Source of the DNA: Kribbella steppae
GTDB lineage: Bacteria; Actinomycetota; Actinomycetes; Propionibacteriales; Kribbellaceae
NCBI RefSeq assembly: GCF_004342025.1
Contig: NZ_SLWN01000009.1
Coordinates: 62,001-126,000, forward strand
Direction of reading: 5' to 3'
Length of the DNA: 64,000 nt
A program made the position numbers and the translations under genes. The notes below the pieces were generated by a model. It was not told where the DNA came from, did no database searches, and saw nothing but the letters and a program-made list of their open reading frames with translations. Positions 44,769-54,468 of the stretch are shown here, in pieces; the stretch's first letter is position 1; every line of letters begins with the position of its first letter.

Positions 44769-46136
44769 TCACCCCGACCAGGCCACTCCACACGCAAGGG
44801 CACCGGCCCGTAGCCCGCGTGCCAGCCCATCAGCCAGCTCTGACTGCTCTACTACCTGTACGGCGAGCTGCCCGACCCCCTGCATCGCCAGATCGCGTGC
44901 CACCTCGACACCTAGCTCGACTGCCTCCACCGGCGTACGCGCGGGCCGCCAGAGCACTCCGAAGTCAGCCACCGGCTTGTCAGGTCCCAGCTGGACGACG
45001 AGCGCATCGGCCTGGCCCAGGTACTCCGCTGGGTCACCACCCACGACCACTCGCACCCGCTGCCGGCCGGCAGCACCCAGTGCGTTCACACCGGCGTTTG
45101 CCGCGTCCTCCTCGATGGACGTGGCGCCTCGCTGGCCCCACTGCTCGTGGTGGACGGCCCACGCGAGTGGACGACGTGCAGCCCAACCAGTCCGCACCAA
45201 CTCGGGTGCAGCCGCGAACTCCTCCACGTGCCCGACGCAGAGGTAGCCGACTAGCTCTACATGTGCCGGAAGATCTAGTACGGCCGCAACCTCACCGGGC
45301 TCGAAGAAGGAGACCCAGCCGACTCCGAGCCCTTCGGCACGTGCGGCAAGCCAGAGGTTCTGGATAGCAATGGCTGCCGAGAACCAGGTCGTCCGCGGAT
45401 CCGCATGCCGGCCCAGGACGTGCCTGCCGCCGCGGCCGGGGTCGCAGGTGACCGCGATGTTCAGTGGAGTGTCGAGGATGGCCTCGATCTTCAGCCCGTC
45501 GAACGCCTGCCGCCGGTCGGGCGGAAGCGACGCTGCGAACGCGTCACGCTGGGCAGTAGCGAGGTCGTGCACCTTCCGGCGCGTGGCGACGTCGCGGATC
45601 AGCAGGAAGTCCCACGGCTGGCTGAGCCCCACACTCGGTGCCCGGTGTGCGGACTCCAGCACCCGGATGAGTGCGTCGTCCGCGATCGGCTGGCTCACGA
45701 ACCCCCGCCGTACGTCCCGGCGCTCGGCCAGCACCCGGTGCACCACGTCGCGCTCGTTCGGCGGGTAGCCAGGTGCAGCAGGGAGTCGCCCAACCGCTGC
45801 GGTCGCGTTGATGGAGCGGCGCTTGGTCACCACTAGTTCTGCGCCGGTGAGGAGGACCGCTGCCTCGGCAACGCTTGGCGTGCCTTTGAGTTGCTCGACC
45901 TGGTCGCTCGGCGTCGGCACAGGCTGACGCGCCAGCTCAGCAGTCGGCGCGGTGTGGAGGTCTGCATTGAGGTAGGCCACCAACCGCTGCAGCCCGGGCT
46001 CGCTCTCTCGGCCGTCGACGGTGACCACCGTCCGCACGACTCCCCCGCCAACTGCAGCCAGCGCGGCGTCGACCAGCTCGCGAAGTTCGCGGTACGACGT
46101 ACCGGATCGCAGTCCGACGCCGACGACCAGGTTCAC
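44769..46136 (-). CDS. bluB: Fusion of CbiG C-terminal domain, BluB and a CobT-like remnant
   Basis: 455 residues from the GTG at 46,136, overlapping the cobB stop (GTGA). Residues 1–118 match the CbiG C-terminal domain (VVGVGLRSGTSYRELRELV, GTPSVAEAAVLL, LVVTKRRSINATAAVGR). Residues 125–334 are BluB, the flavin-destroying 5,6-dimethylbenzimidazole synthase (RRDVRRGFVSQPI, SVGLSQPWDFLLI, AIAIQNLWLAARAEGLGVGWVSFF). Residues 335–455 (DAANAGVNALG, AVELGVEVARDLAMQGV) loosely resemble the N-terminal half of CobT. Lower-ligand synthesis and ring opening are thus on one chain. Confidence 0.85.
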   Translation of the reverse strand: MNLVVGVGLRSGTSYRELRELVDAALAAVGGGVVRTVVTVDGRESEPGLQRLVAYLNADLHTAPTAELARQPVPTPSDQVEQLKGTPSVAEAAVLLTGAELVVTKRRSINATAAVGRLPAAPGYPPNERDVVHRVLAERRDVRRGFVSQPIADDALIRVLESAHRAPSVGLSQPWDFLLIRDVATRRKVHDLATAQRDAFAASLPPDRRQAFDGLKIEAILDTPLNIAVTCDPGRGGRHVLGRHADPRTTWFSAAIAIQNLWLAARAEGLGVGWVSFFEPGEVAAVLDLPAHVELVGYLCVGHVEEFAAAPELVRTGWAARRPLAWAVHHEQWGQRGATSIEEDAANAGVNALGAAGRQRVRVVVGGDPAEYLGQADALVVQLGPDKPVADFGVLWRPARTPVEAVELGVEVARDLAMQGVGQLAVQVVEQSELADGLARGLRAGALACGVAWSG

Positions 46137-47482
46137 TTCTCCATCCCGGCGTGAATGCGGGCGGCCGCTACCAGACGTGCTGGCACGTCGGGGGTCGCCG
46201 TCCAATGCAGATGCAGGTACGACGCGTGCACCCGGGGCTGGGTGACTCCTTCGACCCCGCCTGGGAGGTACCAGGCCGGATCCACCTCGGTGTCGAGGTC
46301 GATCGTCGTACGGTGAAACTCGTGTCCTCGGACGCGCCGGCCTTCGTCGAAGAACGCGGTCGCGGTCGCGGCGATCGCCGTACGGTAGCCGAGGGTCAGG
46401 CTGCCGGTCATCCGGCCGGTCGCGGCGAGGACGCCGGTCATCGGGTGGCCGTCCAGCTCGCGGCAGAGGTACAGCAGGCCGGCGCACTCCGCGATGACTG
46501 GAAGGCCGGCCGCGATCTCGGTGGCCACCTGACGGCGGAGCTTGACGTTGGCGGACAGGGCTTCCGCGTGCAGCTCGGGGAAGCCACCACCCAGGTACAA
46601 CGCTGATGTCGCTTCAGGCAGTGGGTCGGACAGCGGATCGAAGGTGACGACATCGGCGCCGGTGGCAACGAGCAGCTCGGTCGTCTCGGTGTAGCGGAAC
46701 GAGAACACCGGGCCGCCGGCAACCGCCACGACCGGTCGACCTTCCGCTGCGGGCACTTCTGTCGCCGGATCCCACACCTCCGTGTGGACCTCCATCGCGG
46801 CGCGGGCAGCGGCGACGAAGGCCTCGAGGTCAACGCCCTTCCGGACCAGGTCGGCCGCTGCCTCGACGGCCGCGGCTGCCTGTTCGCGCTGTTCGTCGGC
46901 GGGGACCAGACCGAGGTGACGGCTGGGCACGGTCAGGCGGGTGTCCCGTCGGAGTACGCCGAGAACCGGTACGCCGGTCGGCGCGACACCGGCCCGGACC
47001 TCAGCCTCGTGCCGGTCCGAGCCGACCTTGTTCAGGATCACGCCGACGATCCGCACCTCGGTGTCGAAGGCAACGAAACCGTTGACGACAGCACCGACAC
47101 TGCGACCCGCCGCGGACGCATCGACGACGAGTACGACGGGTGCCTTGAGCAACTTCGAGACGTGGGCCGTGGACGCATACCCCTCGGTCCCGAGTGCGCC
47201 ATCGTACAGGCCCATCACGCCTTCGACGACGGCCAGGTCCGCACCCTCGGCGCCGTGCGCGAACAGTGGCGCGACGCGCTCCTCGCCTTGCAGCATGGGG
47301 TCGAGGTTCCGCCCCGGCCGCCCGGTCGCGACCGCGTGGAAGCCGGGGTCGATGTAGTCGGGGCCGACCTTGAAGCCGGCGACCGTGTGCCCGGCCTGCC
47401 GGAGCGCCGCCATCAGGCCGACGGCGACGGTTGTCTTCCCGGCTCCCGAGGCGGGCGCCGCGACCACCACCCGTGGGATCAC
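46133..47482 (-). CDS. cobB: Cobyrinate a,c-diamide synthase
   Basis: 449 residues. The N-terminal P-loop (AAPASGAGKTTVAVGL) and KVGPDYIDPGFH segment belong to the ATP-dependent synthetase half. The C-terminal glutamine amidotransferase has its nucleophile cysteine in IAECAGLLYL (about 330) and a late HASYLHLHW histidine. It amidates the a and c carboxylates of cobyrinate. The GTG start overlaps the cobO stop (GTGA), and the fusion gene overlaps its own stop. Confidence 0.96.
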   Translation of the reverse strand: MIPRVVVAAPASGAGKTTVAVGLMAALRQAGHTVAGFKVGPDYIDPGFHAVATGRPGRNLDPMLQGEERVAPLFAHGAEGADLAVVEGVMGLYDGALGTEGYASTAHVSKLLKAPVVLVVDASAAGRSVGAVVNGFVAFDTEVRIVGVILNKVGSDRHEAEVRAGVAPTGVPVLGVLRRDTRLTVPSRHLGLVPADEQREQAAAAVEAAADLVRKGVDLEAFVAAARAAMEVHTEVWDPATEVPAAEGRPVVAVAGGPVFSFRYTETTELLVATGADVVTFDPLSDPLPEATSALYLGGGFPELHAEALSANVKLRRQVATEIAAGLPVIAECAGLLYLCRELDGHPMTGVLAATGRMTGSLTLGYRTAIAATATAFFDEGRRVRGHEFHRTTIDLDTEVDPAWYLPGGVEGVTQPRVHASYLHLHWTATPDVPARLVAAARIHAGMEK

Positions 47483-48093
47483 CACTCGATGCCCTTCTGG
47501 CCCTTCTGGCCGGCGTCCATCGGGTGCTTGACCTTGGTCATCTCGGTCACCAGATCGGCGGCGTCGATCAGTCGCTGATCGGCGTTGCGGCCGGTGATGA
47601 CGACGTACTGGTGACCCGGCCGGTTGACCAGAGTTTCCACCACCTCGTCGACGTCGACCCAGCCCCACTTCATCGGGTAGGTGAACTCGTCGAGCACGTA
47701 GAGGTCATGCGTCTCGGCCTTGATCCGCCGCTGGATCTCGTGCCAGCCCTCGAGTGCGTCGGCGGCGTGGTCCTCCTCGGTGCCGGCCTTACGCGACCAG
47801 CTCCAGCCCTCGCCCATCTTGTGCCACTCGACCGGCCCGCCCTGCCCCGTTGCCTCATGCAACTGACCCAAGGCCTTGAAGGCACCCTCCTCGCCGACCT
47901 TCCACTTCGCGCTCTTGACGAACTGGAACACGCCGATGTTCCAGCCCTGATTCCAGCCGCGCAGCGCCATCCCGAAGGCGGCCGTCGACTTTCCCTTCAT
48001 CTCGCCGGTGTGCACCATCAGCAACGGCCGGTTCCGCCGCTGCCGGGTGGTCAGGCCGTCCTGCGGCACCACACTCGGCTGCCCTTTCGGCAT
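47479..48093 (-). CDS. cobO: Cob(I)yrinic acid a,c-diamide adenosyltransferase
   Basis: 204 residues, the family length. The P-loop is TGEMKGKSTAAFG (about 29–41), and LYVLDEFTYPMKWGWVD and HQYVVITGRNADQRLIDAADLVTEM are standard. It adds the adenosyl group to cobalt. The start overlaps the chelatase stop (TGATG). Confidence 0.97.
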   Translation of the reverse strand: MPKGQPSVVPQDGLTTRQRRNRPLLMVHTGEMKGKSTAAFGMALRGWNQGWNIGVFQFVKSAKWKVGEEGAFKALGQLHEATGQGGPVEWHKMGEGWSWSRKAGTEEDHAADALEGWHEIQRRIKAETHDLYVLDEFTYPMKWGWVDVDEVVETLVNRPGHQYVVITGRNADQRLIDAADLVTEMTKVKHPMDAGQKGQKGIEW

Positions 48094-50096
48094 CAGGCAA
48101 CCCTCCGCTCGGTCACCGTGCGGACGAGATTGCCGGCGGCAACGTCACCGAGATCGAGGTACTCCGCACCGAGATCCGCGGCGAGCTCCGCGGCCAACCC
48201 GAGCCGGACGCCGCGATGCGGTTCGCAGTCGACGACGACCGTGGCGATTCCTTGCTGGGCAAGCCATCCGGCTGCCTGGCGGGCGCGCGGGAAGGCGTTG
48301 TCGCCGTGCGTCGCCCGGCCGTCGGTGACGAGCACGAGCAGGGGTCGGCGGCGTGCGTCGCGGATGGCGGCGATGCGTAGCACTTCGGCGGTTTGGAGCA
48401 GACCTTCGGCGAGAGGGGTGCGACCGCCGGTGGGGAGCGCTTCAAGACGTCGTACGGCGGTCTCGACGCTGCCTGTCGGTGGCAGCGCGACCGTGGCGGC
48501 GGCGCCGGCGAAGGTGACGAGGCCGACGGTGTCGCGGCGCTGGTACGCGTCGAGGAGGAGCGAGACGATCGCTGTCTTCACCTCGCCCATGCGCTTCTTG
48601 GTGCCCATCGAACCGGAGGCGTCGACGGCGAAAAGGACGAGATTGCCCTCGCGGCCTTCGCGTACAGTCAGCCGAACATCCTCCGGTCTCACCGCAAGCC
48701 CTGGTCCGCTCCTACCCCTGACCTGCTGATGGGGTGCCGCCGACCGGATGGTCGCCAACAGGTGCGGCCGACCAGACTCCCGCCCGATCCGCGGCCGGTC
48801 GCCCACCACGCGGCCTACATCGGTGATCGCCCGAGACCGTCGGCCCGCGACTCCCGCACCGGCGGACTGGACGCTCAGCAGGCGAGCTTTGTACGGCTCG
48901 GAACTCCCGACAACGTCACCAGCCGGCGCCGGACCCGTCGTACCCGATGCACGTTCATGGTCATCAGCAGAATCAGCACCAGACTCATCCGGGTCCACGC
49001 CCCCACCCGGGCCACCATCTGGGCCACCGTCCGGATCGTCGTCGGGGTCTGCGGGTGGGGTGCTGTTGTTGATGGCCTCTTCGAGTTGGTCGTCGTCCAG
49101 GCCCGGCGCGTCGAAGGGGTTGCGGCGCTTGCGATGTGGCAGTGCGAGCTTGGCTGCCGCACGGACATCATCCACCTCGACGACCGTCCGACCGGACCAG
49201 GCTGCGTGGGCGACCGCCGTACGTGCGGTGACGAGGTCGGCCCGCATCCCGTCGACGTCGAAGGACGCGCAGATCTCGGCGATCTGGCGCAGGGCCGAGT
49301 CGGTCAGGATCACCTCGGACAAGAGGTCGCGGGCTTTGACGATCCGCTCGGCGAGTTCGCGTTGTGCTCCGTCGTACCGCGTGGTGAAGCCCGGCGGATC
49401 GGCCTCGTAGCTGAGGCGGGCGCGTATGACCTCGACGCGGACGGCCGGGTCACGACTGGCGACGACGTCGACGGTCAGGCCAAAGCGGTCGAGGAGTTGC
49501 GGGCGGAGCTCGCCCTCCTCCGGGTTCATCGTGCCGACCAGGACGAAACGCGCCGGGTGGGTGACGGACACGCCGTCGCGCTCGACGGTCGCGCGGCCCA
49601 TCGCGGCGGCGTCGAGCAGTACGTCGACCAGGTGGTCGTGCAGCAGGTTGACCTCGTCGACGTACAGGAGCCCGCGATGCGAAGCAGCCAGCAGACCGGG
49701 CTCGTACGCCGTGACGCCCTCGGCCAATGCGCGTTCGAGATGCAGAGAGCCGAGCACGCGATCCTCGGTCGCGCCGACCGGCAGCTCGACCAGACGGGCG
49801 GCGCGGGTGAGCGGCGCGTCCGATGCTTGATGCGGACCGTCCGGGCAGGTGGGGTCCGGATGATCGGGATCGCACGAGAACCGGCACCCGGGTACGACGT
49901 CGACCGGCGGGAGGATCTCCGTCAGCGCGCGGACCGCGGTCGACTTGGCGGTGCCCTTCTCGCCACGGATCAGTACGCCGCCGATCGCGGGCGAGATGGC
50001 CGCCAGGATCAACGCGAGCTGCAGATCCTCCATCCCGACCACCGCCGTGAACGGAAATCCAGAGGCAGTGCCGGAGGTGGTTGGAGCAGGCCGCAT
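48093..50096 (-). CDS. ChlI–ChlD type putative cobaltochelatase subunit (AAA+ and VWA fusion)
   Basis: 667 residues. The AAA+ half (about 15–340) has Walker A RGEKGTAKST and sensor LLYVDEVNLLHDHLVDVLLDAA. A Pro/Asp/Gly-rich acidic linker (about 345–410) follows. The C-terminal von Willebrand A domain carries the MIDAS DASGS (about 497) and VTDGRATHG. This is the usual actinobacterial partner of CobN for inserting cobalt. A cobalamin riboswitch precedes it, so the four-gene operon should be repressed by B12. Confidence 0.94.
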   Translation of the reverse strand: MRPAPTTSGTASGFPFTAVVGMEDLQLALILAAISPAIGGVLIRGEKGTAKSTAVRALTEILPPVDVVPGCRFSCDPDHPDPTCPDGPHQASDAPLTRAARLVELPVGATEDRVLGSLHLERALAEGVTAYEPGLLAASHRGLLYVDEVNLLHDHLVDVLLDAAAMGRATVERDGVSVTHPARFVLVGTMNPEEGELRPQLLDRFGLTVDVVASRDPAVRVEVIRARLSYEADPPGFTTRYDGAQRELAERIVKARDLLSEVILTDSALRQIAEICASFDVDGMRADLVTARTAVAHAAWSGRTVVEVDDVRAAAKLALPHRKRRNPFDAPGLDDDQLEEAINNSTPPADPDDDPDGGPDGGPGGGVDPDESGADSADDHERASGTTGPAPAGDVVGSSEPYKARLLSVQSAGAGVAGRRSRAITDVGRVVGDRPRIGRESGRPHLLATIRSAAPHQQVRGRSGPGLAVRPEDVRLTVREGREGNLVLFAVDASGSMGTKKRMGEVKTAIVSLLLDAYQRRDTVGLVTFAGAAATVALPPTGSVETAVRRLEALPTGGRTPLAEGLLQTAEVLRIAAIRDARRRPLLVLVTDGRATHGDNAFPRARQAAGWLAQQGIATVVVDCEPHRGVRLGLAAELAADLGAEYLDLGDVAAGNLVRTVTERRVA

Positions 50097-50164
50097 CGGC
50101 GGGATCCCTTCGTCGAGCGGGTGTCCACGCCCGCTTCGGCAACTGGTACGCCGTACCGCGGAGA

Positions 50165-50300
50165 TCGCAGTCCGGCGGACGGACGCGGATGTCCTGGCTT
50201 CCGGGCCGCCCGTCGAACGCGTGGCCCGGTCACAGTGGCGGGACCGCCCCGGACTCCTGGCTCCCGCCAGTCACCGGTGTTCCTCCACAACCGTCGGCCC
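50165..50300 (-). promoter_or_regulatory. Cobalamin riboswitch before the chelatase operon
   Basis: On the minus strand the leader holds the conserved core AGTCCGGGGCGGTCCCGCCACTGTGA-type segment (about 50,231–50,257) with GGTG before it. The B12 box AAGCCAGGACATC follows (about 50,187–50,200). The arrangement matches the AdoCbl aptamer. The chelatase start is about 70 bases further on. Confidence 0.9.
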
Positions 50301-50468
50301 GATCATGGCACACCCCGCCCCCACCCTCAGCGACGCGGTTCACACCCCGCGGCTCGTGAGGAGCTCTACTCCGGCGCCGAGTCGTGGATCTCAGTCGCCG
50401 CGATCGCCGGATTGCGACCGAAATCCACGATTGAAACGATCGTCCCCTACGACGGCGGGTGTTGACTG
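50301..50468. other. Divergent intergenic region
   Basis: 168 bases between the cobalamin riboswitch and the LuxR-type regulator gene. No frame is supported; it must hold promoters for both transcripts. Confidence 0.5.
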
Positions 50469-53399
50469 GTGCGCATGGGGGTTGTGCGGGGTCTTTTGGC
50501 TGGGCGGGATGCTGAGCTGCGGCTGCTCGGCGAGGTGATGCGCCGAGCGATGGATGGCGTTCCGCGCGCGGTTGTCATTCACGGTGAGGCCGGCATCGGG
50601 AAGACCCGGCTGGCACGGGAGGCGTTCCGGGATCCGAAGCAGACCGTGCTCTGGGGATCCTGTGTGCGTTTCGGCGGCGCATCTGTTCCGTTCGCGCCGA
50701 TCACCGGCGTACTGCAGGACTGGCTGACTCGGGCGTCGTCCGAGGAGCGGACCGAAGTGCTCGCCGGCATCGACGGGCTGGGCGCCTTACTGCCCGCACT
50801 CGGAAGCAGCGACGGACCTGACAGTCTCGACACGACGAGGCTGCCGGTGCTGGTCGATCTGGTGCTGAATCGGATCGCGGTACGGCGGCCGACGGTCGTG
50901 GTCGTGGATGATCTGCAGTGGGCCGATGTCGCCTCGCTCGACGTGTTGTCGTACCTGATCGCGGGTTTCCGCGACCAGCGACTCGTCCTGATCGCGACCT
51001 GCCGGACCGAGGAACGACCCGAAGGACATCCGCTGCACGGCTGGCTGGCGGATATGCGCCGGATGCCGCTGTTCGACGAGATCGCCTTGGAGCCGTTGGA
51101 TCTGGATGCCGCGAGCAGTCAGATCGAAGGACTCCTCGGCAAGACACCCGACATCGGACTGGTCAGCGAGGTTCTCGCCCGGTCGGACGGCAACCCGTAC
51201 CTGATCGAACTGATGGTGCGTGACCTGTCCGGCTCGGAGCACACCCTGCCCGCGACCGTACCGGCAGCACTCCGCGAAGCCCTGCTCGCCGCCTGGCACC
51301 GGTTGTCCGAACACGCCCGCCTGATCACCAGGATCCTGGCCGTCGGCGGCCGCCCGACGTCGGCCGCCGTACTGACTGAGGTCGCAGCCGGGCAGGGGCT
51401 CAAGGCGGACCTGATCGGCGCCCAACTATTGGAGGCGCAGGACCGCGGCGTGGTGACCAGTGCCGACGGGGGCGGCTGGTGGTTCCGGCACCCGCTGCTT
51501 GCCGACGTCCTGTACGACGGTCTGTCGCCTGATCAAGCCGTTGAGCTCCACGCCGCGTACATCCGCGTACTCGAGGCACAGCCCGCCGACGCGTCAGCGG
51601 CCGAACTGGCGGCCCATCACGAGAAGACCGGCAACATCGACGCGACCTACCACTGGTCGCTCGTCGCGGCGGACGAGGCGGCCCGGTTGCGAGCATCGAC
51701 TGAGGTGGCGATCCAGCTCCGCCGGGCGTGTGATCTCTGGGCGACGGTGTCGCCCGCCATCCGAGGGTCAACAGACGACAGGATCGGGCTACTACGACGT
51801 GCGAGCGTGGCGTGCGGGCGAGCCGGTTGGCCGAAAGTCGTGGTGGCGTTCCTCAGCGAGGCCCTGAGCCTGGTGGACAGAACTCGAGACCCAGGGCTGG
51901 CCTGCGGTCTGCTCGTCGCGTTGGCCCACGCTCGCTGGCAATCGACAACGCCCGAATTGCCAGACCTGGAAGAGCTCCACGAAGCGATCGCGATGACCGA
52001 CGATCTCCTGGACAGCCCGGAACGAGCTCTTGCCTTCGCCGACCTCTCCGAGATCGAGGGAATGTACGGCATCCCGGGCGAATTGGTCCATGCGGAGGAA
52101 GCCGTCCGGATCGCGGAGAGGTCGAAATCGACGCAAGCCCTCGGCCGAGCACTCTGCGCCCGCGCGGGCGCGAACGACCGCACCGTGCCGCTGGATTCGC
52201 TCGCCGACGCCGACCGGTCGGAGCAGCTGGCAAAGTCCTGCGGTGATGTCGACACAGCCATGAACGCCGCTCTCTGGCGGTTTGATGCCCTGCACACGCT
52301 TGGTCGGCGAGACGAAGCCGCGGACGTCACCCGTGCGGCCTACCACGACGCCGTTGCCGGAGGCGGGGGCACTTGGGCCTACTTCCTCGCCTTCCAAGCC
52401 TCGGACGAGCTGATCGACCTCGGACGCTGGGCGGACTGCCGGGCGGTACTGCGGTCCGCGTTGGCCGCACGCTGCATCGGCATCCCCGGAGCAGGCATCA
52501 GGTTGGCCGCGAGTCTGCTGGCGGTGCGGTCGGGACGGACCGAGGAGGCGCGGCAACACTTCGATCGGGCGCTCGAATTGGTGTCCGAAGACTTCAACCC
52601 GCTCCGCCAGTTCATGACCATCACCGGTATCGAGCTGCGGATCGCTGAAGGCCAGGCCGCGGACGCAGTGACCTGGGCACGCCGACGGCTCGTCGTCGCT
52701 GACTATCCCGAGCCGGACGACGATGAGGCGCTTGCCGTGTACGTGCACGCGGTGGCCGAGGCCGCGCGGGACAGCGGCGAGCAAGGCCTCGCGGCTTCGG
52801 AGGCGGTCGAGACCGTCCTTGCCGAATGGCCGTGGGAGCCCTTCTCGCACGCCCTGGGTGGGAAGGACGTCGCGGCGATGGATCGGTCGATCGTCGCGGC
52901 TGAGCTCGCCCGCTGCCGGAACACTCCGGATCAGCCCGAGCTGTGGCGCCGGGTCATCGAGAACGCGGGTACGGCGGACAGCCGCTGGCACGAGGCGGTC
53001 GCACAGTGGCGCTGCGCCGAGGCCGGTCTGACGAGTGGCTGGCCGGCGTCGAAGGCCGGTGATCTCCTGCGTCAGGCGCATCGGTGCGCGGTCGAGCTCG
53101 GCGCCAGACCCCTGCAGGCCGACGTCGAATCGCTCGCCCGGCGGTCGAAGATCGACCTCAGTACGCCGGTGCCGGTCATGCAGACCGTGGACGACTCGAG
53201 ACTGGCCACACTCACCGACCGCGAGCGGGAAGTGCTGGCTTACCTGGTTGCCGGACGGTCCAACAGCGAGATCGCACAGGAGCTGTTCATCAGCGCCAAG
53301 ACGGTCAGCGTCCATGTCTCCAACATCCTTCGGAAGACCGGTACGACCAGCCGGGTGGCGGCCGCCGCTCTGGCGGAGCGACGGCCGCCGTACTACTGA
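50469..53399 (+). CDS. Large LuxR-family ATPase regulator (LAL/MalT-like)
   Basis: 976 residues. The N-terminal STAND/AAA ATPase has Walker A HGEAGIGKTRLAREAF (about 37–52) and Walker B VVVVDDLQWADVAS (about 145). Helical TPR-like repeats fill about 380–850. The C-terminal LuxR helix-turn-helix (LTDREREVLAYLVAGRSNSEIAQELFISAKTVSVHVSNIL) binds DNA. It is divergent from the chelatase operon. The signal and targets are unknown. A GTG start is used; an ATG lies six bases later. Confidence 0.93.
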   Translation: MRMGVVRGLLAGRDAELRLLGEVMRRAMDGVPRAVVIHGEAGIGKTRLAREAFRDPKQTVLWGSCVRFGGASVPFAPITGVLQDWLTRASSEERTEVLAGIDGLGALLPALGSSDGPDSLDTTRLPVLVDLVLNRIAVRRPTVVVVDDLQWADVASLDVLSYLIAGFRDQRLVLIATCRTEERPEGHPLHGWLADMRRMPLFDEIALEPLDLDAASSQIEGLLGKTPDIGLVSEVLARSDGNPYLIELMVRDLSGSEHTLPATVPAALREALLAAWHRLSEHARLITRILAVGGRPTSAAVLTEVAAGQGLKADLIGAQLLEAQDRGVVTSADGGGWWFRHPLLADVLYDGLSPDQAVELHAAYIRVLEAQPADASAAELAAHHEKTGNIDATYHWSLVAADEAARLRASTEVAIQLRRACDLWATVSPAIRGSTDDRIGLLRRASVACGRAGWPKVVVAFLSEALSLVDRTRDPGLACGLLVALAHARWQSTTPELPDLEELHEAIAMTDDLLDSPERALAFADLSEIEGMYGIPGELVHAEEAVRIAERSKSTQALGRALCARAGANDRTVPLDSLADADRSEQLAKSCGDVDTAMNAALWRFDALHTLGRRDEAADVTRAAYHDAVAGGGGTWAYFLAFQASDELIDLGRWADCRAVLRSALAARCIGIPGAGIRLAASLLAVRSGRTEEARQHFDRALELVSEDFNPLRQFMTITGIELRIAEGQAADAVTWARRRLVVADYPEPDDDEALAVYVHAVAEAARDSGEQGLAASEAVETVLAEWPWEPFSHALGGKDVAAMDRSIVAAELARCRNTPDQPELWRRVIENAGTADSRWHEAVAQWRCAEAGLTSGWPASKAGDLLRQAHRCAVELGARPLQADVESLARRSKIDLSTPVPVMQTVDDSRLATLTDREREVLAYLVAGRSNSEIAQELFISAKTVSVHVSNILRKTGTTSRVAAAALAERRPPYY

Positions 53400-53650
53400 G
53401 CGTGGATCGGATGACGACGGCGGTAGACCCACAGGGTGGACAGGGCGATTCCTGCCCCACCGATGGCGCCGGCTGTTGCCTGCAGGACTTCGGCGACGGT
53501 GTCGTCGACATAGATCCTCTGGGCCGGCTCCACGACAGTGCGATAGTCGTCTTCCGGGTAGGTCTCGTACGCCGAAGCCTGGGTCATGCCCGCCAGGGCG
53601 ATCCCGCAGGTCAGGACGGGTACGGCGACGAGGGTGCGGATGTGCTTCAT
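53393..53650 (-). CDS. Small secreted or membrane-anchored protein
   Basis: 85 residues. A signal peptide (about 1–27, cut after QASA) is followed by a polar acidic stretch (YETYPEDDYRTVVEPAQ) and a second hydrophobic helix (about 58–75, VLQATAGAIGGAGIALSTLWV) with a basic tail. The topology resembles a small anchored cell-surface protein. AAGGAGGAACC before the ATG is one of the strongest ribosome-binding sites in the window. No family is recognised. It overlaps the convergent regulator gene end. Confidence 0.8.
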   Translation of the reverse strand: MKHIRTLVAVPVLTCGIALAGMTQASAYETYPEDDYRTVVEPAQRIYVDDTVAEVLQATAGAIGGAGIALSTLWVYRRRHPIHAQ

Positions 53651-53772
53651 GGTTCCTCCTTACGGCGCGGATCGCCGTTTGAATCCACCGTCGGCCGAGG
53701 CCCGGGTCTGCCACATCCGTCGATCCTCCTCAGATCGGCGACGTACCTCCTTAGATGGCTTAGCTTGGGGAG

Positions 53773-54468
53773 GTGGAGCGGTTGGTGAAGGCTTGTTTGA
53801 ACGGGGATCGGTCGCGGGCCGATCATCCGGGGGTGCCGATCACGCCGATCGAGTTGGCGCGCGAGGCGGCGGCCGCGGTGCGGGCCGGAGCGCAGGCGCT
53901 GCACATCCATCCGCGCGGCGCCGACGAGAAGGAAAGTCTGCGGTGGGACGACATCCGGGTCGCGGTCGACGCGGTGCGTGCGGCGTGTCCCGGCGTACCG
54001 GTCGGGGTATCGACGCGGCAGGAGATCGTCCCGGATGTGTGGGAGCGCCTGGCGCTGCTGGCCGAGTGGGATCGTGGGCCTGACTTCGCGAGTGTGAACT
54101 TTCACGAGGTGGGCGCCGAGCAGATCGCCGACCTGCTGATCGAGCGTGGGATCGAGATCGAGGCCGGGTTGTTCACGCCGGCCGCGGCGGAGGATTACGT
54201 CGCTTGGGGCGGTCCGTTCACCCGGGTGCTGGTCGAAGCGATCCCCGGCGTCTCACCAGGTGAGGACGGACTGGCGGCGGCTCAGGCCACTCTCGCCGTA
54301 CTCGCGACCACCGACGTAGTCGTGCACGGCGAGAACGAGTGGGCTTGGCCTGTCCTGCGTTGGGCCACGTCGCAGGGGTACGGCGTACGCGTAGGCCTCG
54401 AGGACATGCTCAGCGGACCCGACGGTGAGCAGGTCCGTGGCAACGCCGATCTCCTGGGCTACCTGTAG
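53773..54468 (+). CDS. BKACE-family (DUF849) beta-keto acid cleavage protein, short form
   Basis: 231 residues. Metal-site motifs ALHIHPRG (HxH) and the late VVHGENEWAW with VRVGLEDML match 3-keto-5-aminohexanoate cleavage enzymes. It is shorter than typical members (about 270–300), with the middle region reduced. It would swap acetyl-CoA or acyl groups on a beta-keto acid. The GTG start has GGGGAGG near it. No pathway neighbours identify the substrate. Confidence 0.85.
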   Translation: MERLVKACLNGDRSRADHPGVPITPIELAREAAAAVRAGAQALHIHPRGADEKESLRWDDIRVAVDAVRAACPGVPVGVSTRQEIVPDVWERLALLAEWDRGPDFASVNFHEVGAEQIADLLIERGIEIEAGLFTPAAAEDYVAWGGPFTRVLVEAIPGVSPGEDGLAAAQATLAVLATTDVVVHGENEWAWPVLRWATSQGYGVRVGLEDMLSGPDGEQVRGNADLLGYL

